From the NCBI GenBank assembly GCA_963995505.1, contig OZ023187.1:999501-1063500 (forward strand): a stretch of DNA of 64,000 nucleotides, written 5' to 3'. The position numbers and the translations under genes were made by a program. Origin of the DNA: Hypericum androsaemum (taxonomy: Eukaryota; Streptophyta; Magnoliopsida; Malpighiales; Hypericaceae). This document shows positions 11,830 to 22,948 of the stretch, one piece after another. The notes beneath the pieces are model-generated. The model was not told the origin of the DNA and did not search any database. It saw only the letters and a list, made by a program, of their open reading frames with translations. Each line of letters starts with the position of its first letter. Positions within the stretch are counted from its first letter, which is position 1.

Positions 11830-13324
11830 TGGTTTAGTCTTCACAGTGTGATATTGCCTTGCAATTTTTAATGGAAAGATAGATTATTCTATCATAGTAC
11901 TCTTTCTCTACTACACCTTTTTCCTGCTTGGTGTGGTAGAATTTTGATGAGGTCAATGATCGCAGCTCTATTCACTCTATAACATAGGGAATATCACACT
12001 ATGTATGTTATATATACCATAGCATTTATTAATATTTACCTTTAAAAATATATATATGCTTATTATAATAAGTGCCAAATTATGATAGAAGTATAAGTTA
12101 AACAGTGATGGCCTTATTTTTTGATTGGTCAATGATGTCGTTATTGTTCTATTTATATAGAAACATAGATAAAAGAAAATGTAGATCTCGTGTTGGTTTG
12201 TTTTTTTTCTTTTGTGGTTTGTTCTCAAACACGTGGAATTGAATTCGATGCTGCTAGCCTTTCAGTAGCACTAATCGAATAACATAAAAAATGACGGTAC
12301 ATCACACAGTGGTTGATACACATTTAATTCCAAGGGATCCAGTCAAGATGGAATCCCGAAAAACTAACGCAGTAACCGATAGAGAGAATAAGAGAGAAAG
12401 ATAGAGAGAGTAGAGAGGAAGTGAGAATAACCGATTTTTGTTTTTCAATTCATCAAGCATGCCTCTTGCTTCTTGTTTCATTTAGTTATATAACACTAAG
12501 GAAAAGTCTTAAACAATGGAAATGGGCCTAAATGGATAATGGGTCGACATGGATAGGTAAGCTGGTGGATTAAAATCAACACCCAGCGAAATACGGTGAC
12601 TAAAGTAGAATTAGCCACTCCAACATAATTCCTCATGGCTGGCGACTTCTTCTCCTCCTCCTCTCTTCGATAATTCCGGATCGCCTTGAAAAATCCACAA
12701 TCTGAGATAATGAAACCCTAATTCAGCCACCTCAATTCCATCCAATCCACCCGCTAATTCACCCATATAACAACGGCATATCAGTTTTTCAACGGCACAT
12801 CGTAACGATACATCACAAAGTAAAAAAATACATTGTCTAGTATGTTGTCGATTACGTGTGCCCCATTGTAATGTACTGCTGTGTAATGTGCCGCCGTGTA
12901 ATATTCTTCGTGTTGTCTGATTAGTGCTGCTGAGGTCACATTATCAACACTGAATCCAATCTCTAATCATAAGCACCCTGAAAAACTTTGAAGGAGGTCG
13001 TCCGTCGAAAAATTTCTCAAGGCCAAACACGCTTAACCTTAAAATTCTGAAGATGTCATTAATAAAATATGACAATTATGTCTTGTTTAAACTAAAACAA
13101 GTATTTGGATAAATGCAATGAGCAATTAGCTTGGGTGGGCATAGTTGGATTTGGGGCAGAAATTGCGAGACAGCAGGCCCACCAAGCCCAAACCCTACCA
13201 CCGCCTATTCCCTCCCTCCCCAGTCCCACAAAACAAAAGGGAGGACCAGACCAAACCAGAACTCTCTCTTTCTCCCCTCTATTCCCTTCTCCCTCTCGAA
13301 GTTCGAGGAGTAACCGTCACCATA
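11830..13324. other. Intergenic and SF3B6 upstream region
   Basis: Mostly AT-rich with a GA-rich patch near 12385-12425. The last 150 bases before the SF3B6 start are pyrimidine-rich (CTCTCT, CCCTTCTCCCTC), as is common in plant 5' leaders. No other gene was recognised. Confidence 0.4.
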
Positions 13325-13711
13325 ATGGCGGCGCTAAGCTTGAGGAAGGGGAACACGAGGCTGCCGCCGGAGGTGAACAGGGTGCTGTACGTTCGGAACC
13401 TGCCGTTCAACATAACGAGCGAGGAGATGTACGACATCTTCGGAAAGTACGGGGCGATCCGGCAGATCCGCGTCGGGACCGGCAAGGACACGCGCGGGAC
13501 CGCCTTCGTGGTCTACGAGGACATCTACGACGCCAAGACCGCCGTCGACCACCTCTCCGGGTTCAACGTCGCCAACCGCTACCTCATCGTCCTCTACTAC
13601 CAGCACGCCAAGATGTCCAAGAAGTTCGACGCCAAGAAGAAGGAGGACGAGCTCGCCCGCCTCCAGGAGAAGTACGGCGTCGGCGTCCCCTCCGCCTCCT
13701 CCAAACCCTAG
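13325..13711 (+). CDS. SF3B6: Splicing factor 3B subunit 6 (p14/SF3B14)
   Basis: Encodes a 128-residue nuclear protein of the U2 snRNP SF3b complex. In the family this RRM protein contacts SF3B1 and lies close to the branch-point adenosine. One RRM spans about residues 18-95: RNP2 is LYVRNL (21-26) and RNP1 is RGTAFVVY (57-64). The tail is Lys/Glu-rich ([20 protein letters not shown]), as in plant orthologs. The length fits the family. The start at 13325 is chosen because [19 protein letters not shown] is the conserved N-terminus; the frame stays open 60 codons upstream, but that stretch is leader-like and not conserved. The gene has no intron in the coding region and is strikingly GC-rich at third positions compared with its AT-rich surroundings. 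Confidence 0.96.
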   Translation: MAALSLRKGNTRLPPEVNRVLYVRNLPFNITSEEMYDIFGKYGAIRQIRVGTGKDTRGTAFVVYEDIYDAKTAVDHLSGFNVANRYLIVLYYQHAKMSKKFDAKKKEDELARLQEKYGVGVPSASSKP

Positions 13712-13929
13712 GTCGATCCACCTTTCGTTCGCTTTCAATTTCGATAATTAGTCGTTTTAGGGTTTCCGGTGTGACCTGGACTGCGTCGTTCCGTGGTGTA
13801 TAAGATAAGTTGTAATTCCAAACCCTATCTCATGTGAGGTTAAAATCGATTACCGACCTTCCTTCTTCTTTCACTTTCAATTGATTTGAGTTATTAGGGT
13901 TTCAGTGTGACCTAGACCGCGTCGGTTAA

Positions 13930-14705
13930 TGCTCTTGTTATGCTTGTTTTTCTGCCTTTCTCTGTTAGATTATAAGGTTTTGTTGTGACCTGGATGGTGT
14001 CGTTCTTTGATTTAGTGAATGCTGCCTGCTTTCTGTGTTGCTTGTGTTTGGAGAATCTGTAGTTTTCGATACGCTGGAGTATAGATATGTTTGTGCTTCG
14101 TAGTGAGTGTTTTTGATTGGGAAGGGAATGAACGAGGTGGGCGAGATGGAGCTGTCTGTCGGTATGTCTTTTTTTTATTCAGGACGCTGTGGTATGTGTT
14201 CTATTCGTCGATGAGGAAAGCAGTGGTTGGACTGGATGATCATCCCGCTGTTAGTCGGTTGCCATATGGGCTGACTGGTGTGCGAAGGCTGCACTTGTTA
14301 AGCTGTATGTATGTGTGCACATGATCTTGTTATGCTTGTTGTTCTACCTTTCTCTGTTAGAGGATAAGGTTTTGTTGTGACATGGACGATACTTCTTTGA
14401 TTTGGTGAATGCTGCCCGCTGTTCGTGTTGCTTGTGTTAGGAGAATCTGTAATTTCCAAAATGATGGAAGTAGATATGTTTGTGCTTTGTTTTGGAGTGT
14501 TTTTGATTGGGAGGGGAATGCATGAAGTGCGTGAGATCGAGTTGTGTCTGTCGTTCTGTCTTTCTTTTGATTCGGGAGGCTGCGGTTTGTGTTCTATTTG
14601 CTGATGGGGGGAAGCAGTGGTTGAACTGGATGATCATCCCGCTGTTCGTCGGTTGCCATTTGGGCCGACTGGTGTGCGAAGGCTGCACTTGTACTTACTG
14701 TGGTT
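13930..14705. repeat. 0.39-kb tandem duplication downstream of SF3B6
   Basis: A block starting with CTTGTTATGCTTGTT near 13934 recurs at 14326, 392 bases later. Both copies go on with TTTCTCTGTTAG, GGTTTTGTTGTGAC, TTTTTGATTGGGA and CTGGATGATCATCCCGCTG, and end in GGTGTGCGAAGGCTGCACTTGT. Divergence is modest. No coding frame is shared by the two copies, so this is probably duplicated 3' UTR, UTR-intron or intergenic sequence. Confidence 0.8.
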
Positions 14706-15316
14706 ACAGAATCTAATGGTGCCTGACCAAACTGTATTTGCATTCTGTAAATCTGATTTACCATGTAGTCGTTTCTAGGCTTCGATCATGACTAGGAGTA
14801 GATCTTGATAACTTCAGTCTGTTGTTGTGTGCCAGTCATCGACTGTCTGAAAAGACTGTTAGTGATATTGCATATACATTGCTACCAAAAGGAAGGTCTT
14901 CACCCTAAACTTTATAAGTCTCTAGTGATGTGTCCATGTTCTTTTTTATTTTTGGGTTCTTTTCTGTTCTTGGTTCTTTGAATATATTTTCCTGGATTCG
15001 GCTTACCTTCCTGCGCTGTGTATGTGCCCAGCTCTAAGATCTGTGCTAATATATTGTTGAAGGGTACCTTTGTTTCTGATGCTTATCTAGGACAGAGAGC
15101 TCATTCCTGTGTCAGTTGAATGAACTAGTTCTGCATCTATCTTTGGGATGTTGCTCCTCCATCTGAAGTCTGTCTCCTAGATGTTCTATGGGTATGCAGT
15201 GTTTGGGTATCCAATGATTGCTGCTAGTCTGATGTATAAAATCACAAATGAGCATGGTTGGTATGTTTTTTGGCCGAGAAGTCAGTCACCAATGTAGTAT
15301 AGAAGCCAGAACTTTT

Positions 15317-15390
15317 AAAAGACGCACTCGTAAGTGACTTGGATTCATTTAAGAAAAGACGCACTCGTAAGTGACTTGGATTCATTTAAG
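15317..15390. repeat. Perfect 37-bp tandem doublet
   Basis: The unit beginning AAAAGACGCACTCGTAAGTG is repeated exactly twice, head to tail, with a period of 37 bases. Identity suggests a recent slip duplication. Confidence 0.85.
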
Positions 15391-15820
15391 AAAGTTCGAT
15401 ATCAATGAGTCGTTTTTAAATAGGGTCGACAATTTGTAACCAGTGGTATGAAATTTTGATTTGAAATAGATCTTGGGTTCAAGCTTTCCGAAAATAATGA
15501 CAATGTAATAGATACCAACGAGAGTCACTCTTAAATAGGGCTGATAATTAGCAACAAAGTGTTAAGAGATTGAAATTAACATTCGCTTAAAATATTTTGA
15601 ATTCAAATTTTACGAATATAAAATACAAAATTTATATGAATAAGAGAGTCACTATTTAAGTATTTTTCGACTCTAAATACCGAGATTTACGAAAAGAAAA
15701 TGAAACATGGCTGTGACCCAGTATCCAAATTGCGTTAGGGCCAACAAAACAGTCTCGTTGGGCCCACAAAAAGCCCCATCCTCTAAACCCTCCTCTGAAC
15801 TCTGAAGACTGAAGCAGAGG

Positions 15821-15821
<1 letters not shown>

Positions 15822-15854
<33 letters not shown>
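15822..15854. repeat. (CT)n microsatellite upstream of the PPR gene
   Basis: About 16 uninterrupted CT units lie some 75 bases before the PPR start codon, in the likely 5' leader or core promoter. CT tracts of this kind are common in plant leaders. Confidence 0.85.
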
Positions 15855-15855
<1 letters not shown>

Positions 15856-15926
15856 ACGAGGGGAACCAGCTGCCACCATTTGGATGCCCTTGTCGCGCTA
15901 TTCTAACGCCTAGCGAAGCTCAACGG

Positions 15927-17159
15927 ATGAGAAACTTGGTCCACGTGGTTGGGAGAAGAAACCCTATTTCCTCCACTTGTTGTCTCTTCCCCCTTCAACA
16001 GCTCCGGGCCATCCCCTCCTCCAAGGTAACCTACCGGTTTGGCGAGATCGGTCTCTATTATTTTCCATTAAAGTTGTGATCTTTCTGGTGGGTTTTTGAA
16101 GTTACTTCATTGATACTTAAGTTGGGTTTGCGTTAATTTCAGGGTTCTGTGGGTTCCTTACCAATTGGTTGCATTTTGATGATATCGACCGACGCAAGCG
16201 GGTCGTCGACCAGTGTCGATGACCCGGTCTCGGCCCGGGTTTCTCCTGATCAAGGGGAGCCAAAAGATGAGGTCTTTAGTCAGGTGCTAGCTGCCATACT
16301 CAAGTCTCCTAGGTTGGCCGAGAAAGTTTGTACTTTTTATGCTGATAGGATTCGCGGAAGTGGGAATCCTCATGTTGGTGTCGGGATTGAGGCGTGTAAC
16401 AGGGTGCTTGTGGCGGCTGGCGAGGGAAGGGAGGTTGAAGTGTTGTGCCGCGTTTTTAAGCATCTGGTTGTGTCTGTCGAGCCGTTGCCTTCCGCTTGTT
16501 ATTTGAGTTTCGCCAGAGGGTTTGATGGTGTTAATGATTCTGCTCCTCTGTTGAGACTTGTCGAGGATGTGTGGGAGGAACTTGGGTTTCCTAGTGGCAT
16601 CATCGTTGTCAACAGAATCATCTTCGCCTTTGGTGAAACCAGGCAGGTGGATAAGGCGCTAGCGATTTTTCGTTGGATGAAGGATGTGGACCCTGGCCCG
16701 GACTTGGTGACATATAATATAGTTCTGGAGATTCTGGGTAGGGCGGGCCAGGTCAATGAGATGTTCCTTGAGTTTGACTCCATGAAGGATGCAGGCATTG
16801 TCCCGGATTTCATTTCTTACAATACATTGTTGAACCAGCTGAGGAAGGCAGGCAGGCTGGACTTGTGTTTGGTGTATTACCGGGAGATGGTTCAAAGTCG
16901 AATCCAACCTGATCTGCTTACTTTTACTGCACTCATAGAGAGCCTTGGCCGAGCAGGAAATGTTGAGGAAGCATCAAGACTTTTCAATGAGATGAAGGAC
17001 ATGAAGATTCGACCTTCAATTTATATTTATCGATCATTAATTAAAAGTATGAAGAAAATGGGAAAGATCGAGTTGGCGTTAACGATGTTGGATGAAATGA
17101 ATGCCTCCATGTCGAATTTGGCAGGGCCGAAGGACTTCAAAAGAAAAGGATGGAGTTGA
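15927..17159 (+). CDS. Small P-class pentatricopeptide repeat protein
   Basis: Two exons, 15927-16025 and 16143-17159, joined over a 117-bp GT-AG intron in phase 0, give 371 residues. Exon 1 encodes 33 residues (MRNLVHVVGRRNPISS...) rich in Arg, Ser and hydrophobics without acidic residues, a typical mitochondrial or plastid presequence. Five P-type repeats of about 35 residues occupy roughly 186-359, each with the VTYN/ISYN/LTFT-type first helix and a GRAG, RKAG or KKMG turn. No E, DYW or SMR domain is present. PPR proteins of this class bind organellar RNA and act in its processing, stability or translation; the target here is unknown. Starting at the first ATG of exon 2 (16179) would lose the presequence, so the two-exon model is preferred. 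It recalls small Arabidopsis PPRs such as At1g11900, but I could not verify that. Confidence 0.9.
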
Positions 17160-18346
17160 GCCCTCCAAGGGGTCTTGTGTTTTGTGGGATTCAAATGGAA
17201 CTGCCTGGAAATCGTGCTGGCTCGGAGTTGGGTGTGTTGTTGGATATTCCTCCTGCATATCTTTTTATGTACAGGTACCAGTCTTATCATTCATGTGCTC
17301 TTTGTTCATATGAAAATTTTTTGATGCAAAAAAATGTTATATTTCCTACCGGGGCTTTAACTAGCAAGTGGCTTTGTGTATAAAGTTTGGTACCAACACA
17401 TTTACTCTTCTGCAGGTTTGGAAAGAAACATGTAACGATTAAGACTGGTTACGCGCTGCTGATTGGACCTCCATTGAAATGATCTTGTTCTTTGTGTGTT
17501 CCTACTCTGTGCTTGGTCTGATGGTATGTGCCTCTATCACAGACAGAAATCGGAGTTAACGATTCATTCATCGTGCACGTCTAAGGCTCTGCAAGTTGAG
17601 ATGAGGATATGGATAATCTGATTCTTCAAGATCTGTGTTTTATTTTGTGAAGAATGCACTTCAATCTGGCTCGTCAGCTGGTGAACTTGAGCAGAAGGCC
17701 GTTCATGTCGAGGACCTCGACAGACCTAAGCTGTCCGTCTCTCGTGAAACCTCAGGGGATCCAAATTTTTGAAGTACAAATAGATTACAGCTTCTATGGC
17801 TAACCGCAGGGGAGCATTTCTATTGTTACTGCAAATTGTATTGTGATTGCTATTGGCTTAAGCAGGAGAGGCTTCTAGTACTTGGCCAGTTCATAACATG
17901 CTCTGCCACATTGGTCAGTATACAAGAAACTACAACATTTTTCAAGGGTTTTTTTTTCCACGCGATCTCTCTGGTTTTTTTTTTTTGTTTTCGATCTTGT
18001 GTGTTCAATGTTTGAGATTTCTGGTTGTTTCAATGGTTTTAGGAAACTATGAACAATGACGGGAATGAAATGAATATTTTAACGTCTGGACAACTCATCC
18101 ACCATGAGGTAAACAAATTGCTGAGCTGTCATGCCAGATTATCTGAAAACGACGTTGTTTCAGGTCAGATATCTCGGCTGTTACCGAGTTACTAAATATC
18201 AAGTTAAACAAATCATAGGTACATGTTTTATGAGTTTTATATCATATGATCAAATGAAAATTGGTCAAATTTTATAGTACTCAAGTGAATTCTCCTTCTA
18301 TTTTTACTAATACTTGCGCTGACATTGGTAAGAACTTGAAACTAAT
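17160..18346 (+). other. PPR 3' flank, no further gene
   Basis: Probable 3' untranslated region followed by intergenic DNA. No conserved frame follows the PPR stop at 17157-17159. Confidence 0.4.
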
Positions 18347-18845
18347 TTTTTTTTGGGTAGGTAAATATGTATTATTAAGAGAAGAAAGAGAAGAAGAATT
18401 ACAACAGAAGGAAAGCAACTAAAAACAGTGAGAAAAAACCCTATCTACATAGAACTACCCAGAAACAACAACCGCCCGTGCCCCCATCTCATCTCACGAA
18501 GCCCCTACCCTTCATACCCATCCCCCAACCGGAAAGCTGAATCCCCCTCGTACTAAAAGTAAAAGTGTACGAGAGTCGCAGCCGAGTACCTCACTAAAAA
18601 TTCAAATAGGGAAAAACGGCAGATGGGAAAAGTGCTGCCTCGAACACTGCATTACACAATCAGCCAATCAGAATGAACTAATAATGAACATAATCGTTAT
18701 TTACAATAAGACCTAGCCTAGAAACCCAACCCCAGCCATCACCCGGCTCTTAACGAGTCCCAAAACATATTCAGCTCTTGGAACCCGATATCCTTCGAAG
18801 TCTCAGCCAATCCATGTTGGTTAATAAACGCAACATAATGATGCA
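18347..18845 (-). mobile_element. LINE-like 3' end remnant
   Basis: Begins with a T-run followed by GGGTAGGTAAATATGTATTATT, which on the minus strand reads as an AT-rich end plus poly(A), as in truncated plant LINE 3' ends. The rest is C/A-rich on plus with no reverse-transcriptase frame. Assignment rests only on this end structure and the composition contrast. Confidence 0.3.
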
Positions 18846-19617
18846 ACATAAACTAAATGTTTATTTACGGTTGCTTGAAAAAAAATAAAAATTTATGCAT
18901 GGTTTAAACCCGAATTCTCATCCTCTAATTGGGACTTGCAATTTTCTATTTTGAAGGATTTTGAATATCTTGGTACTCAAACCGAGAGGCATGTTATGAA
19001 ATGTTGGCAAGCTAGCCAATGTGATTATTTGTATTTGCGTGTTAAGAGAATCATTGTTGGTTTTCGAGTTAGTTTAGGAAGCATCAGCCTTTATAGGAAG
19101 TATGACCACCGAGTGCGTTGATCATGGTAATTCAGTTGTGTTAAAACTCGATATGGTGATTCAGTTGTGTTAAAATTCGATTATAATATTTTATCGCGGA
19201 TGTCCGATTTTTATAAGAAAAAAATCTGAACAAGCAGCATTCTCTCATGCATTAGAAATGGGCCCAACAAGGTTTCTCAAAAAATAAAAAAAGAAATGGG
19301 CCCAACATTTGGTCATAGACAATGTGGATCACAGCTCATAAACTTAGACTTTGATCTGTTTGCAAAAGACATAATTGGTTTTGTCAATGATAGAAACCCC
19401 CTAACAACTCACCCACTGAGGTGTTGTCTTTGAAATAATTGAATGTACAGAGTATCAGTGCAAGAAAAATAAGTGTATTATTAATGATCCTGTTTCCTAA
19501 TACATCAATAATCCAACTGTTACATACAAAATAGAGGAGAAAAAATGTAGCTCTTTAGGTGTACAACTATGTGTTCCCTCCTATTCTATAGTATCTTAAA
19601 CACAAATCACAAAGAAG
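18846..19617. other. Intergenic, ENODL 3' flank
   Basis: No gene recognised. A 61-codon open frame near 18936-19121 shows no family resemblance. Confidence 0.4.
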
Positions 19618-20991
19618 TCAAACAAACCAAGTATTACCTAACAAGAGTAGGGCCACATTGAACAACAAGATCATGTGTGAGCTCTTGGCAAGCAATGGAA
19701 CAGACCCTGAATCCTGCTTGGCATCATCACTATCACCATTGTCATCGCCGTGTTGTTGATTAGGATGATCGAAGTTGGACGGCATGACGGTATCCGGGAC
19801 TTCGTCTCCGGTATCCGCGGCGTTCGGGGCCGGGGCCTGGTCCTCCGGGCTCTTGAGGCTATCCGGCAGCCCTTTTCCGTGTGACACGCTGAGTTTGAAG
19901 CGTTGTCCGCTCTTGCATTGGTCGCCGTCGTAGTCGCCGGAGAAGAAGTACGTCGGCCCTTCCTTCAGGAGCGGCACGGCCACCGTCACGGGCTGAGTGG
20001 CCGTGTTGGACGGATCCGCCGATGACCATTCTATTGTGTCATTGTCAACGGCATCATCGTAGTCACATAAATTGTATGTGGTCATGTTATATGTCTGGAC
20101 GACCGAGTGATTGTTGTTGGTGTTGAAAACTGCATAGTCAGCATCAATAAATTAAATTTTAACTACTGCTGTAAATAATTCGGGAAAAAATTGGTACATT
20201 ATACAAAATAATATCTTTAATTTCAACATTAATAGTTTAATTCGGTTTAAATTAATCAAAGCAATAAATATATGAACATCATATGGTATCGGGTCCATCG
20301 TATATCAATTTTTTTAAATATGAATAGTACATAGTCTTGCCGACAAAGCCAATCATATTGGATCAGGCTAGGCTAGCGAAAGAATGAGACTGCATACATT
20401 TAATATTTTTTTGAAAAGGATTTTGATGCTCTTTTTTTTTTCCTTTTGTCAGTTTGGTTAAATGGTTACGTCGGTGCGTATTATCCTCTTGACACTCCAC
20501 TGCACATGGGATGCCTGTGTTTGTGCTATATGTGTCGTGTAAATATCTCCATCTTTTTGGAGAGAGTAGTATTTATACATTCAATCTTTTTCTTTGGGAA
20601 CGCCAAATCTAACTTGATGTTTGTACTTTCGACCACTACCACGTGACAACATTTATGTCCTTCTATCTACTCTTAGAATCGAGTATTGTAATGACGAGAG
20701 TTGATACAAATAGTAAGCAAATCAGATTCTTTTATTAATGTCTTTGGATTTTGAAAGATACAATTTAAAGAATCACTTATGAATAGAGTATGACTAAATA
20801 TGGTTTAGACATGACCAAAATGATCCTTGTGGTTTATAAAAATCATGGATATTCCAATAACAAGTATCAGTCCATAAAACCACGAGACTATTTCAATCAT
20901 TTTTAAACCATATGATTATATGTAACTTCTGGGATGTGTTGACATGTGTGTGATGTATCCAAAGAGTCATATTCAAGAAAGTAACAAAGGG

Positions 20992-21024
<33 letters not shown>

Positions 21025-22225
21025 TATGTGTAACATGGTTGTGCAAGTTTAATTTGAGTGATAATGGCACAATACAGCTGGAGGCCTTGAGGTAGACTAG
21101 TGCTTTAAATCGTTGGCGATTCCCTATTTCAACCTTATCTTTTTCATTCACATCTATATGGGATCTATGTCCGAGATTATTAAGAGAATCGTTCTTATAT
21201 AAAGCTCGACATGTTCCACTTTTTTTTTTAGGAAAAGACATGTTCCACTTGAATACCATAGTTTATGCTTATTTGGGAAATCATAGGCAATTGTACTATA
21301 ATTAAACTATCAAAGCCCAACGGTAGAGTATTTTCTCAAATTTTGATGCTGATAGATAATTAGCTAATCAGTTTGAGGTTTTGCTGATTTAAGGCCGTGG
21401 AATTTAATAAGAGAAGAGATAGATCACACTATTCCTACAATATTGGGTCTCAGAAATATTTACATCTCCAGAATATAGATTAGTTCAAATAAGTTTATCT
21501 ATATATTTATTAGAGTTGAGGTACTGGTGCAGTGAATAAAATCCTGAGATAAAAATTTGAATTTGCGTTTTAATTGAAGAAGGAAACATGATTTAGCAAA
21601 TAGTGATGGCCAACCAAGAATCTAAATTTTAGGCAAATATGTGGTATAAAAAACCATGGTACAATTGACAAAGGAATTAGATTGAGATTTTAGGTTTAAA
21701 CTTTACCAATGGAAAAAGACCAAATTAGAAAATTACTTGAGAAATAAAGTCTTACATTACTCGACTATGAATATTTACGTAAAAAAAGACCATTTGCTCC
21801 ACAATGGAGAGTTACTCAACTGGGTCACTTTTTGATAACAACAAAATATTACTGGAGTGTTAACCAAGTAAGGAGATTGATTAAATGGCTAACACCTCAT
21901 TTTACTAAAACATAAAAGAAAAGATTGTCTGTTTGTTATATAATCCATCACATCCCATGAATCAAAAAAATGAAATGTAAAAACATCAAGACCATAAATT
22001 ATAAAACTTACTGAGGAAATCTCCGAGGCTGAAGTCCTTGCCAGCAGTCCATTTCTGGTAATCAACACCAGCCTTCTCACTGGTATCATACCAACCCAAG
22101 GAGTCTCCAACTGTGTAATTCGTGTAAGCACCAACAAGCACAAACCCTAGAGAATTCAGGAGAACCAGAAGAAGAAGAGGAGCAAATGGTGCGACCAAGT
22201 GGGTTTTGTTCCTTCCATCTCCCAT
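19618..22225 (-). CDS. Early nodulin-like protein (phytocyanin domain, GPI-anchored)
   Basis: Exons 22225-22012 and 20129-19618 (minus) join in phase 1 across a 1.88-kb intron and encode 241 residues. In order: a signal peptide (hydrophobic core APLLLLVLLNSLGFVLV, cleavage near residue 33), a phytocyanin-like cupredoxin domain (about 35-165), an acidic Pro/Asp/Asn-rich spacer, and a C-terminal hydrophobic tail (MILLFNVALLLLG) typical of GPI-anchor addition. It is therefore probably on the outer face of the plasma membrane. The first His (NNNHSVV) and both disulfide Cys (YNLC and DQC) are present, but the usual His before the second Cys is replaced (DGDQC), so copper binding is unlikely. That is the hallmark of ENODLs as opposed to uclacyanins. 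GDSLGWYD and TIEWSSADPS recall the ENODL18-type branch, an identification from memory. The domain is likely arabinogalactan-glycosylated in its spacer. Confidence 0.92.
20991..21019. repeat. (GA)n microsatellite in ENODL intron
   Basis: About fourteen GA units in the long ENODL intron. It produces a Ser/Leu-repeat open frame on minus that is not a gene. Confidence 0.85.
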
Positions 22226-22793
22226 TTTGTTGTTCTTGGTTTGGGTTCAAGAGAGGCTATGGAGTAAGTAGTAAAGTTGCTTCTAGCAGAGGAAAAAGGA
22301 CTTGGTGCAACTGGTCTTTGAAGCCCTTTATGTGAAGTAGAGTACATATAAGCCCTTTATTTGTTGGCTTATATCAGCAGGTATCGGGGGATACCTATTA
22401 AGCTGATACAAATTCAACTCGGATAAGATTTTTAAAAAGTGACAAGACTCTCCCAACTAATATTTAATACATATGTATTCTAAATGATTCGAACTTGAGA
22501 CCTATTAATTAAATTAAAGTAACGCTCTTGTCAATTAATTTAAGTATTTATTGTTATTAAGCCCTTTATGTGAAAATGATTATTCTAACTTAATCAAAAA
22601 TTGGAAACGTGAGATAGCTTTATTAAAATTTTGTAAGAAAATACTTATTAATTTCTTTTGTAATTATAATTGGTTCAAATCTTGATTCGTCTTTAATGAA
22701 TATCAGCAGGTAGTTTCAAACCGTCTTTTTCAGTCTCTATCACGTGTGGGTCCTACGCTGCTTTGAATTGATTGGCAAACTTGTAATGTGGCT
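22226..22793. other. ENODL upstream region
   Basis: Probable promoter and leader of the minus-strand ENODL gene, then AT-rich intergenic DNA. No clear core motif was singled out. Confidence 0.35.
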
Positions 22794-22948
22794 AATAATA
22801 CAAAGGGAATACCAACTCATGTATGGTCTGATGGATACGGTATCAGTCCTTAAGCACGAGGTGGGAGGATCGAATCCCATGACCATCTAAGATCCGAAAT
22901 TGTGGAAACAATTTAAATCTCACCAAAAAAAAATAATACAAAGGGAAT
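22794..22948 (+). mobile_element. SINE-1 copy with 17-bp target duplication
   Basis: The body (22811-22931) has tRNA-like RNA polymerase III boxes: an A-box region TATGGTCTGATGGATACG and a B-box GGATCGAATCCC, and it ends in an A-run. It is flanked by perfect direct repeats AATAATACAAAGGGAAT at 22794-22810 and 22932-22948. About 120 bp long. Two further copies lie at 49961-50081 (minus) and 56843-56968 (plus), each with its own target duplication. Confidence 0.9.

Larger units (their letters stand above)
14706..15926. other. Intergenic between SF3B6 and the PPR gene
   Basis: No gene seen. It contains a 37-bp tandem doublet at 15317-15390 and a CT microsatellite at 15822-15854. The last 250 bases are the probable promoter and leader of the PPR gene. 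Confidence 0.4.

Noticed and set aside
13145..13324. 60-codon upstream extension of the SF3B6 frame
   Set aside because: The extension is leader-like and not part of the conserved protein; [10 protein letters not shown] is the family's N-terminus.
13105..13803. 232-codon frame and a 134-codon minus frame overlapping SF3B6
   Set aside because: They are shadows of the GC-rich SF3B6 coding sequence in other frames; only the RRM frame encodes a known family.
16499..17290. Minus-strand frames within the PPR gene
   Set aside because: Antisense shadows of the PPR repeats with no independent signal.
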